Shown one piece after another: positions 1-6,739 of a DNA stretch of 8,906 bases. Both the position numbers and the translations under genes were made by a program. The stretch's first letter is position 1; the number at the start of each line of letters is the position of its first letter. The stretch covers positions 1 through 8,906 of the forward strand of contig JAGBSU010000089.1 in NCBI GenBank assembly GCA_017631705.1. The letters are read 5' to 3'. This DNA is from Clostridia bacterium (GTDB lineage: Bacteria > Bacillota > Clostridia > Oscillospirales > Acutalibacteraceae). The notes below the pieces were generated by a model, which made no database searches, was not told where the DNA came from, and saw only the letters and a list, made by a program, of their open reading frames with translations.

Positions 1-656
1 CTAAAAACACATTAGTTAGCATTTGCAATCGAATCATACAAACCCCTGGTCGTTACGGAGTTGGTGAAGTTCCGGAAACTCTTATACGCGATTGGCGCGG
101 TTCTAAAAAAGGCAACCTTAATTGGAGAAAGTTATTAAATGATTTCGTTCAAGAAGAGACATTTGACTATTCTTTCTGCCCGCCGGACAGACGTTTGGAG
201 GAAACGGGATTTCTATTTCCGGATTTTAACGAAAAAGAATTTGTTGCAAGAAGAATCCTGTTTATGGTTGACACATCTGGTTCTATGCAAGAAGATGACT
301 TGAACCAGGTTTATGGAGAGCTACACAGAGTAATTCAACAGTTTCAAGGAAAATTAGAAGGAGAGGTCGGCTTCTTTGACACAGAGGTTATACCGCCCAA
401 GTCGTTTACTAATGTCAAGGAGCTAAATAATATTTATGCTGGCGGCGGTGGTGGGACAAGTTTCAAGGCAATCTTTGACTATCTCAGAGATAACCGTGTG
501 GACACTTTGCCGGATTGTATCAATATCTTTACCGATGGTTATGCTCCGTTTCCAAATAAAGACGAGGCAATGAATATACCGGTTTTGTGGTTAATCAATA
601 ACCACAAAGTAACACCTCCGTGGGGCAAGGTGATACGGATGGTTAGTCGAGAGTGA
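1..656 (+). CDS. VWA-like domain protein (DUF2201/COG3864 type), C-terminal part
   Basis: The frame is open from base 3, with no stop upstream, so the gene begins outside the window and 217 residues are visible; the TTG at 195 is an internal codon, not the start. The frame contains an NWRKLL segment, then DYSFCPPDRR, then a hydrophobic strand leading into a MIDAS-type metal site DTSGSM (bases 270-287). A glycine run with GGTSF and a later FTDGY supply the expected Thr and Asp positions. The end, with VLWLI and a PWGKV motif, fits DUF2201 proteins. In that family a zinc-peptidase-like N-terminal domain precedes the VWA-like domain, and the gene usually lies beside a MoxR-like AAA+ ATPase. Both would lie to the left and are not visible here. 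Presumably cytoplasmic; substrate unknown. The family call is fairly sure, the role is not. Confidence 0.85.
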   Translation, partial: KNTLVSICNRIIQTPGRYGVGEVPETLIRDWRGSKKGNLNWRKLLNDFVQEETFDYSFCPPDRRLEETGFLFPDFNEKEFVARRILFMVDTSGSMQEDDLNQVYGELHRVIQQFQGKLEGEVGFFDTEVIPPKSFTNVKELNNIYAGGGGGTSFKAIFDYLRDNRVDTLPDCINIFTDGYAPFPNKDEAMNIPVLWLINNHKVTPPWGKVIRMVSRE

Positions 657-681
657 TTTGTCCACCACGTTTTTTCACCAA

Positions 682-702
682 CTTAAACCACACCTTAAAC
701 CA
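682..702. repeat. Direct repeat pair CTTAAACCA, period 12
   Basis: CTTAAACCA occurs at 682-690 and again at 694-702, exactly 12 bases apart, just after the VWA gene. It is short and may be chance. It is listed because it lies beside a second, longer iterated array (728-799) in the same intergenic region. Confidence 0.4.
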
Positions 703-727
703 ATTTTATTTACATGGTGAGCAATTA

Positions 728-799
728 TGAACATTTATGGGAAGATGATATAACTTGTTCTTATTTTTGTGAACTGTTATGAACGCTTATGAACACTTA
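728..799 (+). repeat. Iteron-like repeats TGAACNNTTA
   Basis: Three perfect tandem copies of TGAACNNTTA lie at 770-779, 780-789 and 790-799, with NN = TG, GC and AC. A fourth copy is at 728-737 (NN = AT). The tandem period is 10 bases, about one helical turn, so the copies face the same side of the DNA. This is the form expected of a protein-binding array such as iterons or recombinase arm sites. No protein in the window is an obvious partner. Function unknown. Confidence 0.55.
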
Positions 800-852
800 T
801 ACGAAACTAAGCATTGAAATCCCCACAATGAAACCGTTGGATTAAAAAGATT

Positions 853-890
853 AAAGGACTATGACATCAAAAATGTCATAGTCCTTTTTT
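853..890. terminator. Strong hairpin terminator between convergent genes
   Basis: A perfect 15-base-pair stem (853-867 with 873-887) encloses the five-base loop CAAAA. On the + strand the stem runs into a T-tract (885-890), giving a Rho-independent terminator about 200 bases after the VWA gene. On the - strand the stem follows the XRE gene stop by about 30 bases and is followed by a looser T-rich stretch, so it may act both ways. The stem starts with the same AAGGACTATGA as the terminator at 1936-1969. Confidence 0.85.
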
Positions 891-920
891 ATTTTATGAG
901 TTCGATAAACCGGAATTGGT

Positions 921-1538
921 CTATTCTTTACTGATTACTTTTTTCTGCCAAGATTTCTCGTTGCATTTGGGGCAACGCATATATCTTGTTCTGTTTACAT
1001 GGGGTGCCCACAGCACGTTGTTATATGTGGGAACATGTCTATGCCCACATTTTTTGCATTTGTAATATCCTGCTGTTTGCTCTATTTTTATAGCGTAAAA
1101 GCCAGCGGCAAGAAAAGGAACTAAACCAATAAAGATCAATACGGTTCTCAGCCACTCCACCATTTGTATAGAGGGTATCGCTGCAATTGCCATTGTTATC
1201 AAGCAAGGAATCCCCGTTGCAACACATAACATGATTTCCGTACGAAGCAATTTTTTGTCGCTTTCCTCTTTTTGCTTTACCATTTCCAGCAAGTTGTTTT
1301 CCAATTCTTTGTTGTAATTATCCATTGTAATTACCTCCCCACATAACAATTCGTTTACCGTAATTTCAAGGATTTCGCACAAATCAAGCATAAGAGAAAC
1401 ATCCGGCAACCCTTTTCCTCTTTCCCATTTTGAAACGGCTCTATCCGTGATGCCGAGTTTTTCGGCAAGAGTTGCTTGCGTTAAATTATGGCTGATTCTT
1501 TGCGATGCAATAAATTCACCAATCTTGATTTGATTCAT
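921..1538 (-). CDS. XRE-family regulator with membrane segments and C-terminal zinc ribbon
   Basis: The 205-residue protein has three parts. Residues 5-65 form an HTH_3 DNA-binding domain (LTQATLAEKLGI, then VSKWERGKGLPD). Residues about 102-123 and 131-151 are two hydrophobic segments. Residues 160-195 hold a zinc ribbon with Cys161, Cys164, Cys189 and Cys192. It is therefore probably a membrane-tethered one-component repressor whose sensor may be the membrane part or the ribbon. I start it at the ATG at 1538 because TAGGAGG lies 8 bases upstream; the GTG at 1544 would leave only 2 bases. It is divergent from the PspC gene, and an inverted repeat over its transcription start suggests autoregulation. 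The signal is unknown. Domain calls are firm, the envelope-stress role is inferred from the neighbour. Confidence 0.88.
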   Translation of the reverse strand: MNQIKIGEFIASQRISHNLTQATLAEKLGITDRAVSKWERGKGLPDVSLMLDLCEILEITVNELLCGEVITMDNYNKELENNLLEMVKQKEESDKKLLRTEIMLCVATGIPCLITMAIAAIPSIQMVEWLRTVLIFIGLVPFLAAGFYAIKIEQTAGYYKCKKCGHRHVPTYNNVLWAPHVNRTRYMRCPKCNEKSWQKKVISKE

Positions 1539-1546
1539 TCGCACAT

Positions 1547-1552
1547 CCTCCT
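1547..1552 (-). promoter_or_regulatory. Ribosome binding site that fixes the XRE start
   Basis: The - strand reads AGGAGG here. It is 8 bases from the ATG at 1538 but only 2 from the GTG at 1544, so the ATG is the likely start and the longer GTG form is probably wrong. Confidence 0.8.
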
Positions 1553-1592
1553 ATCGCAATTAGTTTAAACGAAATTTGAGTAAAAGTACACA

Positions 1593-1631
1593 AACCAATC
1601 GTTGAGTGAGGGTATAAACAATTCATTGGTT
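1593..1631. promoter_or_regulatory. Operator-like inverted repeat at the XRE gene transcription start
   Basis: AACCAATCGTTG (1593-1604) faces CAATTCATTGGTT (1619-1631). The outer seven bases (AACCAAT/ATTGGTT) are perfectly complementary and the inner parts nearly so. The repeat starts six bases after the XRE -10 box and covers the predicted start of transcription near 1630, a classic repressor position. The most economical binder is the XRE protein itself. No binding evidence is available. Confidence 0.5.
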
Positions 1632-1636
1632 AGTAT

Positions 1637-1665
1637 ATTATAAAAGCTTCAAGGTGTTATGTAAA
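1637..1665 (-). promoter_or_regulatory. Promoter of the XRE regulator gene
   Basis: On the - strand there is -35 TTTACA (1665-1660), a 17-base spacer and -10 TATAAT (1642-1637), close to the vegetative consensus. The predicted start is near 1630, giving a leader of about 90 bases. Confidence 0.75.
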
Positions 1666-1675
1666 GCAAAAAGAC

Positions 1676-1704
1676 TTGAAAAACAACGGTTTTTCTGTTA
1701 TACT
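1676..1704 (+). promoter_or_regulatory. Promoter of the PspC-domain gene
   Basis: There is -35 TTGAAA (1676-1681), a 17-base spacer and -10 TATACT (1699-1704) with an upstream TGT that makes an extended -10. Its -35 box lies only 10 bases from that of the divergent XRE promoter, so the two promoters may compete or be co-regulated. Confidence 0.75.
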
Positions 1705-1735
1705 GTAAAATAGTAGAGATAAGGGAGTGTGATTT

Positions 1736-1930
1736 ATGGATAAACGACTGTATAAATCCAGTACAGATAAAAAACTGGACGGTGTTTGCGGCGGAATAGC
1801 GGAATATTTTAACGTGGATTCTACCATTATTCGTTTGGCATGGGTGCTGTTTTCGGCACTTGGCGGAAGTGGGATTTTGGCATATATTATTGCTGCTATC
1901 GTTATGCCGCGAAAACCGGAAGAATTATAA
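1736..1930 (+). CDS. Small PspC-domain membrane protein
   Basis: The 64-residue protein is almost entirely a PspC domain. Basic residues and the motif KKLDGVCGGIAEYFNVD come first (residues 11-28), then TIIRLAW, then one transmembrane segment (about 35-58) ending in MPRKPEE. This is the usual length for stand-alone Firmicutes members. PspC proteins belong to phage-shock or Lia-type envelope-stress responses in other bacteria. Whether this one signals or only supports the membrane cannot be read from sequence. AAGGGAG lies 8 bases before the ATG. It is transcribed away from the membrane-anchored XRE regulator, which is the likely controller. It is a single gene, closed by a terminator directly after its stop. 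Confidence 0.93.
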   Translation: MDKRLYKSSTDKKLDGVCGGIAEYFNVDSTIIRLAWVLFSALGGSGILAYIIAAIVMPRKPEEL

Positions 1931-1935
1931 ATAGT

Positions 1936-1969
1936 AAGGACTATGAAGCTAAAACGTCATAGTCCTTTT
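1936..1969 (+). terminator. Terminator of the PspC-domain gene
   Basis: An 11-base-pair stem (1936-1946 with 1957-1967) with a 10-base loop is followed by a short T-run, beginning five bases after the stop. Stem arms AAGGACTATGA/TCATAGTCCTT and an A-rich loop match the terminator at 853-890. Confidence 0.8.
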
Positions 1970-1979
1970 GCTTGTAGGG

Positions 1980-2019
1980 AAAAACAGCACTGTTCGATGG
2001 TGTTCGAACAGTGCTGTTT
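1980..2019 (-). terminator. Terminator of the ABC transporter gene
   Basis: A perfect 16-base-pair stem (1982-1997 with 2004-2019) with a six-base loop lies just past the stop of the - strand ABC gene. Five As at 1980-1984 give a T-tract on the - strand. It stands back to back with the PspC gene terminator, so the convergent units are separately closed. Confidence 0.85.
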
Positions 2020-2031
2020 GCGTTTGGATAT

Positions 2032-3945
2032 TTATTTTTCCAAATACCGTTTAGCTTGTGTGGTGAATAGGGTGTGGTATTTTCCTTGCAGTGCCAACAA
2101 TTCCTTGTGGTTGCCTTGTTCTACCAGCAAACCGTTCTCCAAAACCAAAATGCGGTCGGCAATGGTTGCACTGGATATACGGTGCGAAACAAAGATGGTT
2201 GTTTTGTCATTGCGTAAACGGTCAAACTGATTGAAGATTTCCTGCTCTGCTATCGGGTCTAATGAGGCAGTCGGCTCATCTAAAATAACAATATCCGAAT
2301 CGGCATAAAACGCACGCGCAATCGCCAATTTTTGCCATTGCCCAATTGAAAGTTCAATGCCGTTTGGTTCAAAAATCCGCATCAGCGGTGTTTGATAGCC
2401 GTTGGGTAGTTTTTCAATAAAATCGGTTGCCGCACTTTGCCGGGCGGCAAAACGCATCAAATCGGCATCTCCTTTATGAACATCACCGAAGCCGATATTC
2501 TCCTCGGCAGTTACCGCATATTTCCCGAAATCTTGGAAAATAATCCCAAATGTTTGGTACAGGCTTTTTGTGTCGTATTCCTTTATGTTTTTACCGTCTA
2601 AACGTATTTCACCGTCGGTGGGGTCATACAAGCGGGTTAATAATTTAATCAGCGTGGTTTTTCCTGCACCATTTAGCCCTACTAAGGTAACGGTTTCACC
2701 CGGATTGATAACAAAACTAATATCTTTTAAAACGTATCGTTCTGTCCCCGGATAGCGGAAACTGACGTTTACAAACTCAATAGTATGTTTAGCATCTCGC
2801 TGTACCGATAACGCAGGCTCTGCTGTCGGCACGACGGTACGCTTTTCTTTCATAAACGTAATCAGGTTATCAATAAACAGCGTACCCTCATAGATAGTAC
2901 CGGAAGAGGTAATCAACGTGCTCACGCACATTGCAATCGAAGCAATCGCACCGGTATATAACGTGTAATCGCCGATTTGAATACGTCCGGTGAAAACTTG
3001 TATTGCTAAAACAACGTAGAACACCAAGTTGATAATGCCGCTTAACATGGCGAACAACAAATGCCACAAACCTTCGTGAACAATCAACCTCCGCAAACCG
3101 GTGTAGTATTGCCGGAAAATCGAAAGAAAGCGTTTGATGAAAGTATCTGCAAGGTCATATAACCGAATTTCTTTTATCAAATCTTTGTCCACCAATAAAC
3201 CGGAATAATAGTTCATTTGGCGGCGTTCTTTGGAACGGTGACGCATGTATTGGAAGTTCTTACGGCGATAGATGAAATTAACAATAGCCGACGGAATCGA
3301 TACCAATAACACAATTATAGTAATAAGGCTCAAACCGGGTGCGGTGAAGAGAATTGCCAAAAAGCTGATAAGCTCAATCACCGAACTGATAATACCGAAC
3401 GTTTCTGTCATAATCAGTAGCGGACGATGACCGGCTTCGCGGTTGGCATTTTCCATCTTTTCATACAAGATCGGATTATCGAAGGAAGCGATATCCAACT
3501 CCTTTGACTTTTCCATAATTTGTTTTTTAACTTCTTGTACTACTTTTTCGCCGGCAATACGGTTGACTGAACGACTGACGGTGTTGACGATTTGTTGCAA
3601 TAAGCCGTATACGAATAAAGCCAACAACAAATAAACGATACTCGATGACCAAAACTCACTTTCCGGCAGTCCGCCGATTTTGATGACGTTTTGTAACTCG
3701 TTCAAAATATTTTTGGAAATAAGCGAGCCGACAACCGGTGTGATACCTTTAAATAGCGCCACCAAAAACAAGACAAACGGAATCCATCGTCCGGTTCGCC
3801 ACACCAATTTTACGATATAACCGAACCGTAAAAAAAAACCGTAAAACACTTCTTTGAGAAATCTCGGGACGTCTTTTATCGATTGCGGAGCTGGCGGTCT
3901 TTCATGAGAATAGGGAGGACGACGCCCCCAAAAATATGCGGCCAT
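2032..3945 (-). CDS. ABC transporter half-molecule (membrane plus ATPase domains), exporter type
   Basis: The 637-residue protein has a Pro/Arg-rich N-terminal tail (1-25) and a membrane domain of about six segments (roughly 55-355). The nucleotide-binding domain (388-620) has Walker A GLNGAGKTT (423-431), Q-loop Gln471, signature LSIGQ (532-536), Walker B IVILDEP (552-558) and the switch His588, so it should hydrolyse ATP. The layout is that of MdlB/MsbA-like exporters, which work as homo- or heterodimers. No C39 peptidase domain is present. The substrate cannot be told; peptide, lipid or drug are all possible. LSIGQ instead of LSGGQ is a mild variant. AAGGGAG lies 8 bases before the ATG. 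It stands alone with its own promoter and terminator, so any partner is encoded elsewhere or it forms a homodimer. Confidence 0.95.
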   Translation of the reverse strand: MAAYFWGRRPPYSHERPPAPQSIKDVPRFLKEVFYGFFLRFGYIVKLVWRTGRWIPFVLFLVALFKGITPVVGSLISKNILNELQNVIKIGGLPESEFWSSSIVYLLLALFVYGLLQQIVNTVSRSVNRIAGEKVVQEVKKQIMEKSKELDIASFDNPILYEKMENANREAGHRPLLIMTETFGIISSVIELISFLAILFTAPGLSLITIIVLLVSIPSAIVNFIYRRKNFQYMRHRSKERRQMNYYSGLLVDKDLIKEIRLYDLADTFIKRFLSIFRQYYTGLRRLIVHEGLWHLLFAMLSGIINLVFYVVLAIQVFTGRIQIGDYTLYTGAIASIAMCVSTLITSSGTIYEGTLFIDNLITFMKEKRTVVPTAEPALSVQRDAKHTIEFVNVSFRYPGTERYVLKDISFVINPGETVTLVGLNGAGKTTLIKLLTRLYDPTDGEIRLDGKNIKEYDTKSLYQTFGIIFQDFGKYAVTAEENIGFGDVHKGDADLMRFAARQSAATDFIEKLPNGYQTPLMRIFEPNGIELSIGQWQKLAIARAFYADSDIVILDEPTASLDPIAEQEIFNQFDRLRNDKTTIFVSHRISSATIADRILVLENGLLVEQGNHKELLALQGKYHTLFTTQAKRYLEK

Positions 3946-3961
3946 TGAAAATTCTCCCTTA

Positions 3962-3976
3962 AATAAATAATTTATT
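3962..3976. promoter_or_regulatory. AT-rich palindrome at the ABC gene start of transcription
   Basis: AATAAAT, one base, ATTTATT: a perfect palindrome with seven-base arms between the -10 box and the ribosome binding site. The position suits a repressor site, such as MarR-type regulators that often control ABC exporters. Low-complexity AT sequence makes a chance match quite possible. Confidence 0.35.
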
Positions 3977-3978
3977 CA

Positions 3979-4007
3979 ATTGTATAACAAGGTGTTTTTT
4001 TTGTCAA
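3979..4007 (-). promoter_or_regulatory. Promoter of the ABC transporter gene
   Basis: On the - strand: -35 TTGACA (4007-4002), a 17-base spacer, -10 TACAAT (3984-3979). The perfect -35 and ideal spacing indicate a strong vegetative promoter with its start near 3972. Confidence 0.8.
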
Positions 4008-4034
4008 GCGAACTCCCTGTGTCGAAAAAACTAC

Positions 4035-4064
4035 TTGATAATAGACCTAATAATATGTTAAAAT
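4035..4064 (+). promoter_or_regulatory. Promoter of the acyltransferase-symporter operon
   Basis: -35 TTGATA (4035-4040), an 18-base spacer and -10 TAAAAT (4059-4064) preceded by TGT, an extended -10. Inverted arms ATAATAT (4050-4056) and ATATTAT (4063-4069) bracket the -10 box, possibly an operator. The predicted start near 4071 lies downstream of the TTG at 3980, so that TTG cannot be the start codon. Confidence 0.65.
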
Positions 4065-4093
4065 ATTATGAACAAACAGTTTGGAGGGGAATT

Positions 4094-5314
4094 ATGGTTG
4101 CTGATAAACGGAAAAGCAAACAATGGATTTTTCCACGTCATGCGGTAGTGAGAAACCTATTATACCTACCATTGCTTTGCTATACCAAACTGGCATATCA
4201 CATAAAAATCGAAAAATTTTGTGACGAACAAAAACGTCCGTATCTTATTTTATTTAACCATCAAACTGCATTTGACCAGTTTTTTGTTTCGTTAAGTTTC
4301 AAGCAACACGTGTACTATGTTGCCAGCGAAGATTTGTTTTCTAATGGCTGGGTGTCTCGCTTGATCACTTGGTTGGTGGCACCGATTCCGTTTCGCAAAT
4401 CCACCTCGGATATTACGGCGGTAAAAAACTGTTTGCGTATCGCCAAAGAAGGCGGCAGTATTGGTATGGCACCGGAGGGGAATCGTACATACAGCGGAAC
4501 TACCGAACATATCAAACCATCCGTTGCCGCACTCGCCAAAGCGCTTGGTTTACCGATTGCCATTTACCGCATTGAGGGCGGCTTTGGTGTGCATCCTCGG
4601 TGGAGCGATACCCTCCGCAGAGGCAAAATGCGTAGTTATGTTTCCCGTGTGATTGAACCGGAAGAATACGCTTCGATGAGCAAAGAAGAATTGTTTGCCA
4701 TTATCAAACAAGAACTGTACGTCGATGAACGAAAAGACACTTCTAATTTTTATCACAAGTGCACTGCCGAATATTTGGAACGCGTACTGTATTATTGTCC
4801 GTTTTGCGGGTTGTCGATCTTCGATAGCAAAAACGATACGGTTACTTGCCGCCGTTGTCTGCGCACGGTGCAGTATCTTCCGAACAAAACGCTCAAAGGT
4901 GTTGGTTTTGATTTCCCGTATACCACGCTAAAAGATTGGTACGATGCGCAATGTCAATTCGTTATCAATGTGGATACGTCGCTGTACGGCGATTCGCCTT
5001 TGTATAGCGATGCAATTTGTTTCCAAGAAAGCATTTACTGCAAAAACAAAGTAAAGATAGACAAGAATGCAACCTTAACGTTGTATGCCGACCGCATAGT
5101 GGTAGAAACAGCGAAAGAAACGTATACCTTTTCTTTCACTGAACTGTCAGCAGCTACGGTTCTCGGTAAGAACAAATTGAACTTATATAAAGATAACCGC
5201 GTATTCCAATGTAAAGGCAAAAAACAATTCAACGCGGTGAAATATCTGAATTTCTATTATCGCACGTTAAACGTAGAAGAGGAGGGTAATAATGGCAGAT
5301 TTTTGGGATTATAG
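4094..5314 (+). CDS. PlsC-like acyltransferase fused to a zinc ribbon and a beta-rich C-terminal domain
   Basis: The 406-residue protein begins with an LPLAT domain of the 1-acylglycerol-3-phosphate acyltransferase type: the HX4D pair His56 and Asp61 in NHQTAFD, the block PIPFRKS (98-103), EGNR (128-131) where many members have EGTR, and LPIAIYRIEGG. This predicts transfer of an acyl chain to a lysolipid-like acceptor at the membrane face. A four-Cys ribbon follows (Cys235, Cys238, Cys252, Cys255). The last 90 residues alternate as strands and end in FNAVKYLNFYYR, resembling a small PH-like fold, which is my inference. I start it at the ATG at 4094 because GGAGGGG lies just upstream; the longer TTG form crosses the promoter. 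It overlaps the symporter gene by 23 bases, implying coupled translation. Acceptor and acyl donor are unknown. Confidence 0.87.
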   Translation: MVADKRKSKQWIFPRHAVVRNLLYLPLLCYTKLAYHIKIEKFCDEQKRPYLILFNHQTAFDQFFVSLSFKQHVYYVASEDLFSNGWVSRLITWLVAPIPFRKSTSDITAVKNCLRIAKEGGSIGMAPEGNRTYSGTTEHIKPSVAALAKALGLPIAIYRIEGGFGVHPRWSDTLRRGKMRSYVSRVIEPEEYASMSKEELFAIIKQELYVDERKDTSNFYHKCTAEYLERVLYYCPFCGLSIFDSKNDTVTCRRCLRTVQYLPNKTLKGVGFDFPYTTLKDWYDAQCQFVINVDTSLYGDSPLYSDAICFQESIYCKNKVKIDKNATLTLYADRIVVETAKETYTFSFTELSAATVLGKNKLNLYKDNRVFQCKGKKQFNAVKYLNFYYRTLNVEEEGNNGRFLGL

Positions 5315-6677
5315 TGTGTGGGGTGGCATTATCCTTTTTGCCGTCTTGCTACTTAGCTTGTTGGTGGCGAATACTTTAAAACGAAAAATTCCGCTACTAA
5401 AAAAATCGCTGATTCCTACTTCGGTGTTAGGCGGACTGCTATTGTTATTACTTTCGGTTATCTATAAGTCATCAACCGGAACGGAGCTGTTTAATACGGC
5501 TGTTTTCGGCGGAAACGGCATGATGCTTTTGGAAGCCATTACATATCACTCGTTAGCCATTGGGTTTATTGCTACTTCGTTTAAGCCTTCCAAAGAAAAA
5601 ATCAACAAAAAACGCACGGTGGAAGTCTTTAACACCGGTTTGACAACGGTAGCAACCTATTTGATTCAAGGTATTGTTGGCTTAATCATTACTTTGCTGA
5701 TTTCTTCTTTTATAGTAAAAGATTTCTTTCCGGCGGCAGGTATCTTGTTGCCGTTCGGTTTTGGGCAAGGCACCGGTCAAGCCATGAACTACGGTAACAT
5801 TTACGAAATGGACTATGGCTTTGTCGGTGGCAAGAGCTTTGGTCTTACGATTGCGGCGTTGGGATTTTTGTCAGCCAGCTTAGGCGGTGTTATACGTCTT
5901 CATGTACTAAAAGTAAAAGGGAAAATTCAACCAAACAGCGATGAAACAGCCGAGCAATTTGCCACTGACGATATTCAAACGGCTGACGAAATCCCTATGA
6001 ACGGCAGCATTGATAAAATCACGGTACAAATGGGATTTGTTTTTGCGGCATATTTAGCGGCATATTTTCTCATGTATGGTTTGGGATTGCTTTTACCGGG
6101 CCTCAAATCCATCCTTTACGGCTTTAACTTCTTATTTGGTGTTTTGGTGGCGGTGGCTATCAATTCCTTGTTGAGTGTTTTACGCCGTAAAGAGATTATG
6201 AAACGGCAATATGTGAATAGTTTTCTCATGAATCGTATCAGCGGTTTCTTCTTTGATATTATGATTGTAGCCGGAATTGCCGCCATACAATTGGATGTGT
6301 TGAAAGGCTATGGTGCCATTTTGTTGCTGTTGGGTATTGTTGGTATGGCGATAACGTATTGGTATGTGTTGCTTGTGTGCCGAAAACTTTATCCCGATTA
6401 TACCGAAGAGCAATTTTTGGCGATGTATGGTATGCTTACCGGCACGGCAAGTACCGGCATTATCTTGCTGCGTGAAGTGGATAAAGGCTTTACCAGTAAT
6501 GCAGCAGAAAACTTGGTTTATCAAAACTTGCCGGCTATCGTGTTCGGTTTCCCGATGATGATTGTGGCGACAATGGCGCCAAAAATCCCGCTGGAAACCT
6601 TGGGTGTTATCGTAGCATATTTTGTGGTGTTGAATATTATTTTGTTTCGTTCTAAAATTTTTAAAAAGAAAGTGTAA
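5292..6677 (+). CDS. Sodium/glutamate symporter family (GltS-like) transporter
   Basis: The 461-residue protein has about ten to twelve membrane segments in two similar halves around a hydrophilic cytoplasmic linker (about 208-243). Each half carries a Gly-rich re-entrant motif, FGFGQGTGQAMNYG (155-168) and MYGMLTGTASTGIILL (378-393). This inverted repeat is typical of the GltS (ESS) family, which imports glutamate with sodium. The substrate of this divergent member is not certain and could be another organic acid. GGAGGG lies 5 bases before the ATG, inside the end of the acyltransferase gene, so expression depends on that gene's promoter and probably on its translation. A palindromic terminator follows 15 bases after the stop. 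The pairing with a lipid acyltransferase is unusual. Confidence 0.82.
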   Translation: MADFWDYSVWGGIILFAVLLLSLLVANTLKRKIPLLKKSLIPTSVLGGLLLLLLSVIYKSSTGTELFNTAVFGGNGMMLLEAITYHSLAIGFIATSFKPSKEKINKKRTVEVFNTGLTTVATYLIQGIVGLIITLLISSFIVKDFFPAAGILLPFGFGQGTGQAMNYGNIYEMDYGFVGGKSFGLTIAALGFLSASLGGVIRLHVLKVKGKIQPNSDETAEQFATDDIQTADEIPMNGSIDKITVQMGFVFAAYLAAYFLMYGLGLLLPGLKSILYGFNFLFGVLVAVAINSLLSVLRRKEIMKRQYVNSFLMNRISGFFFDIMIVAGIAAIQLDVLKGYGAILLLLGIVGMAITYWYVLLVCRKLYPDYTEEQFLAMYGMLTGTASTGIILLREVDKGFTSNAAENLVYQNLPAIVFGFPMMIVATMAPKIPLETLGVIVAYFVVLNIILFRSKIFKKKV

Positions 6678-6691
6678 AAACGCTTAGCGAG

Positions 6692-6726
6692 AGCAACGGA
6701 GATTTTAAAATCTCCGTTGCTTTTTT
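6692..6726. terminator. Shared palindromic terminator between two convergent operons
   Basis: Bases 6692-6721 form a perfect 30-base palindrome, in practice an 11-base GC-richer stem (6692-6702 with 6711-6721) closed by the TTTTAAAA centre. The T-run 6721-6726 terminates the + operon. The - operon stops at 6740 and reads into the same stem; its T-run comes some 12 bases later, so termination that way may be weaker. Confidence 0.85.
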
Positions 6727-6739
6727 ATACATTCCTTTT

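Noticed and set aside
195..656. TTG at 195 as the start of the VWA-like gene
   Set aside because: The frame stays open and family-like up to base 3, with no ribosome binding site before 195; the gene is cut by the window edge.
714..782. Small ORF of 22 codons (ATG at 714, TGA at 780-782) inside the repeat region
   Set aside because: There is no ribosome binding site, it overlaps the TGAACNNTTA repeats and it is too short to test; treated as noncoding. A similar 18-codon ORF from 790 was also dropped.
1539..1544. GTG at 1544 as the XRE start
   Set aside because: AGGAGG would be only 2 bases away; the ATG at 1538 has an 8-base spacing.
1943..2230. + strand ORF of 95 codons
   Set aside because: It runs through two terminator hairpins and antisense to the ABC transporter end, lacks a ribosome binding site and has no protein-like features.
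3980..4093. Upstream TTG start for the zinc-ribbon acyltransferase
   Set aside because: This stretch contains the operon promoter and part of the divergent ABC promoter; GGAGGGG before the ATG at 4094 marks the true start.
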